Assembly (NCBI GenBank): GCA_017302655.1
Contig: JAFLDE010000016.1
Location: forward strand, 1 to 64,000
From: Burkholderiales bacterium
GTDB lineage: Bacteria; Pseudomonadota; Gammaproteobacteria; Burkholderiales; Burkholderiaceae_C
Reading direction: 5' to 3'
DNA: 64,000 nucleotides
Part shown: one piece after another, positions 63,665-64,000 of the stretch
Layout: the number at the start of each line of letters is the position of its first letter
How positions within the stretch are numbered: the first letter of the stretch is position 1
Notes under the pieces: model-generated
The model's input: the letters and a program-made list of their open reading frames with translations, nothing else
What the model was told of the DNA's origin: nothing
The model's database searches: none
Translations under genes and position numbers: made by a program

Positions 63665-64000
63665 TCAGGCGGAGTGCACGACGCGCTGCGGGTAGGGAAT
63701 CGCCACCCCTTCTTGGCGCAGCAAGGCCAGCACCGCGAGGTTCACTTCGCTGCGCACATTGCCGCTGCCGTTCTCCGGGTCAGCGATCCAGAACACCACG
63801 GTGAGTTCGAGGCCATCGGCGCCGAAGTTGCTGAGCTGAATCGATGGATCGGGCTGCACGCGGGGCACCGCTGCCACCGCCGCGCAAAGCTTGGGGAAGA
63901 GCGCATCCAGGTCGGTGTCGTAGCCCACGCTCACCACCGTGGTCTGCGCGACGCGGGTGTCGGCCAGCGAACTGTTCTCCACCCGTTGGGTGATGAGCAG
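63665..64000 (-). CDS. MscS-family mechanosensitive channel (N-terminus beyond the right edge)
   Basis: The last 111 residues are visible, entering as LLITQRVENSSLADTRVAQT. This is the MscS beta domain (VENSSLADTRVA) followed by the alpha/beta C-terminal vestibule with PSIQLSNFGADGLELTVVFW, the conserved vestibule strand. Such channels open at high membrane tension to release solutes. The pore helices are outside the window, and the gene reads into the ATP-grasp cluster direction. Confidence 0.85.
   Translation of the reverse strand: MLITQRVENSSLADTRVAQTTVVSVGYDTDLDALFPKLCAAVAAVPRVQPDPSIQLSNFGADGLELTVVFWIADPENGSGNVRSEVNLAVLALLRQEGVAIPYPQRVVHSA

Overview
This is a GC-rich, gene-dense chromosomal segment of a Burkholderiales betaproteobacterium. 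The gene neighbourhoods (murJ-rpsT-DUF3579-argD-argF, rpsP-rimM-trmD-rplS, folK-pcnB-HAD-hda-AI-2E, acs facing DUF485-actP) and the intergenic palindromic repeats fit the Sphaerotilaceae/Comamonadaceae side of the order (Inhella, Roseateles or Rubrivivax-like). That placement is inference from gene order and repeat type only. No tRNA, rRNA, CRISPR array, phage gene or transposase was seen.

Layout. 1-8.1 kb: a LysR regulator facing ilvD across two palindromes, a small Trp-rich protein, a cytochrome c, acetyl-CoA synthetase with a triplicated 3' tail, a YqhA-like membrane protein, and the DUF485-actP acetate uptake pair. 8.1-16.4 kb, leftward: an SbtA bicarbonate-type transporter with its SbtB-like PII protein, YbaK, DUF1289, a DsbA-fold isomerase, a 1181-residue SIR2 protein (probable anti-phage NADase) and an S9 peptidase. 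16.5-21.6 kb: a tyrosine phosphatase, an RluA-type synthase, a second S9 peptidase, a 238-bp element with terminal inverted repeats, CobD/CbiB and a NudL-type Nudix hydrolase. 21.6-31.3 kb: ribosomal protein and tRNA modification genes, folate, RNA polyadenylation, replication control, MurJ and S20. 31.4-35.1 kb: a hydrolase, DUF3579, and argD-argF with a duplicated argF tail. 35.1-43.2 kb: a cupredoxin-like protein, a transglutaminase-TPR lipoprotein, a pullulanase, and two divergent tandem alpha-amylases, one carrying a palindromic repeat in frame. 43.2-49 kb: an EamA transporter, two overlapping sensor kinases with no regulator nearby, and a CHASE4-type diguanylate cyclase. 49.1-53.9 kb: class I fumarase, an M16 peptidase, a 2TM protein. 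54.1-63.6 kb: a five-gene ATP-grasp/alpha-E/transglutaminase cluster. The right edge cuts an MscS-type channel.

How the genes work together. Acetate use (acs, actP), starch and pullulan breakdown (pullulanase plus two amylases sharing a control region with ATGTAGTTTT half-sites) and TCA flux (fumarase) suggest a polymer- and acetate-using heterotroph. The most system-like units are the SbtA/SbtB pair, the SIR2 gene embedded in a housekeeping operon, and the amidoligase-type cluster, whose product is unknown. A recurring theme is short GC-rich palindromic elements acting on genes: they triplicate the end of acs, split a duplicated end of argF, lie inside an amylase coding sequence, and separate two genes of the ATP-grasp cluster.
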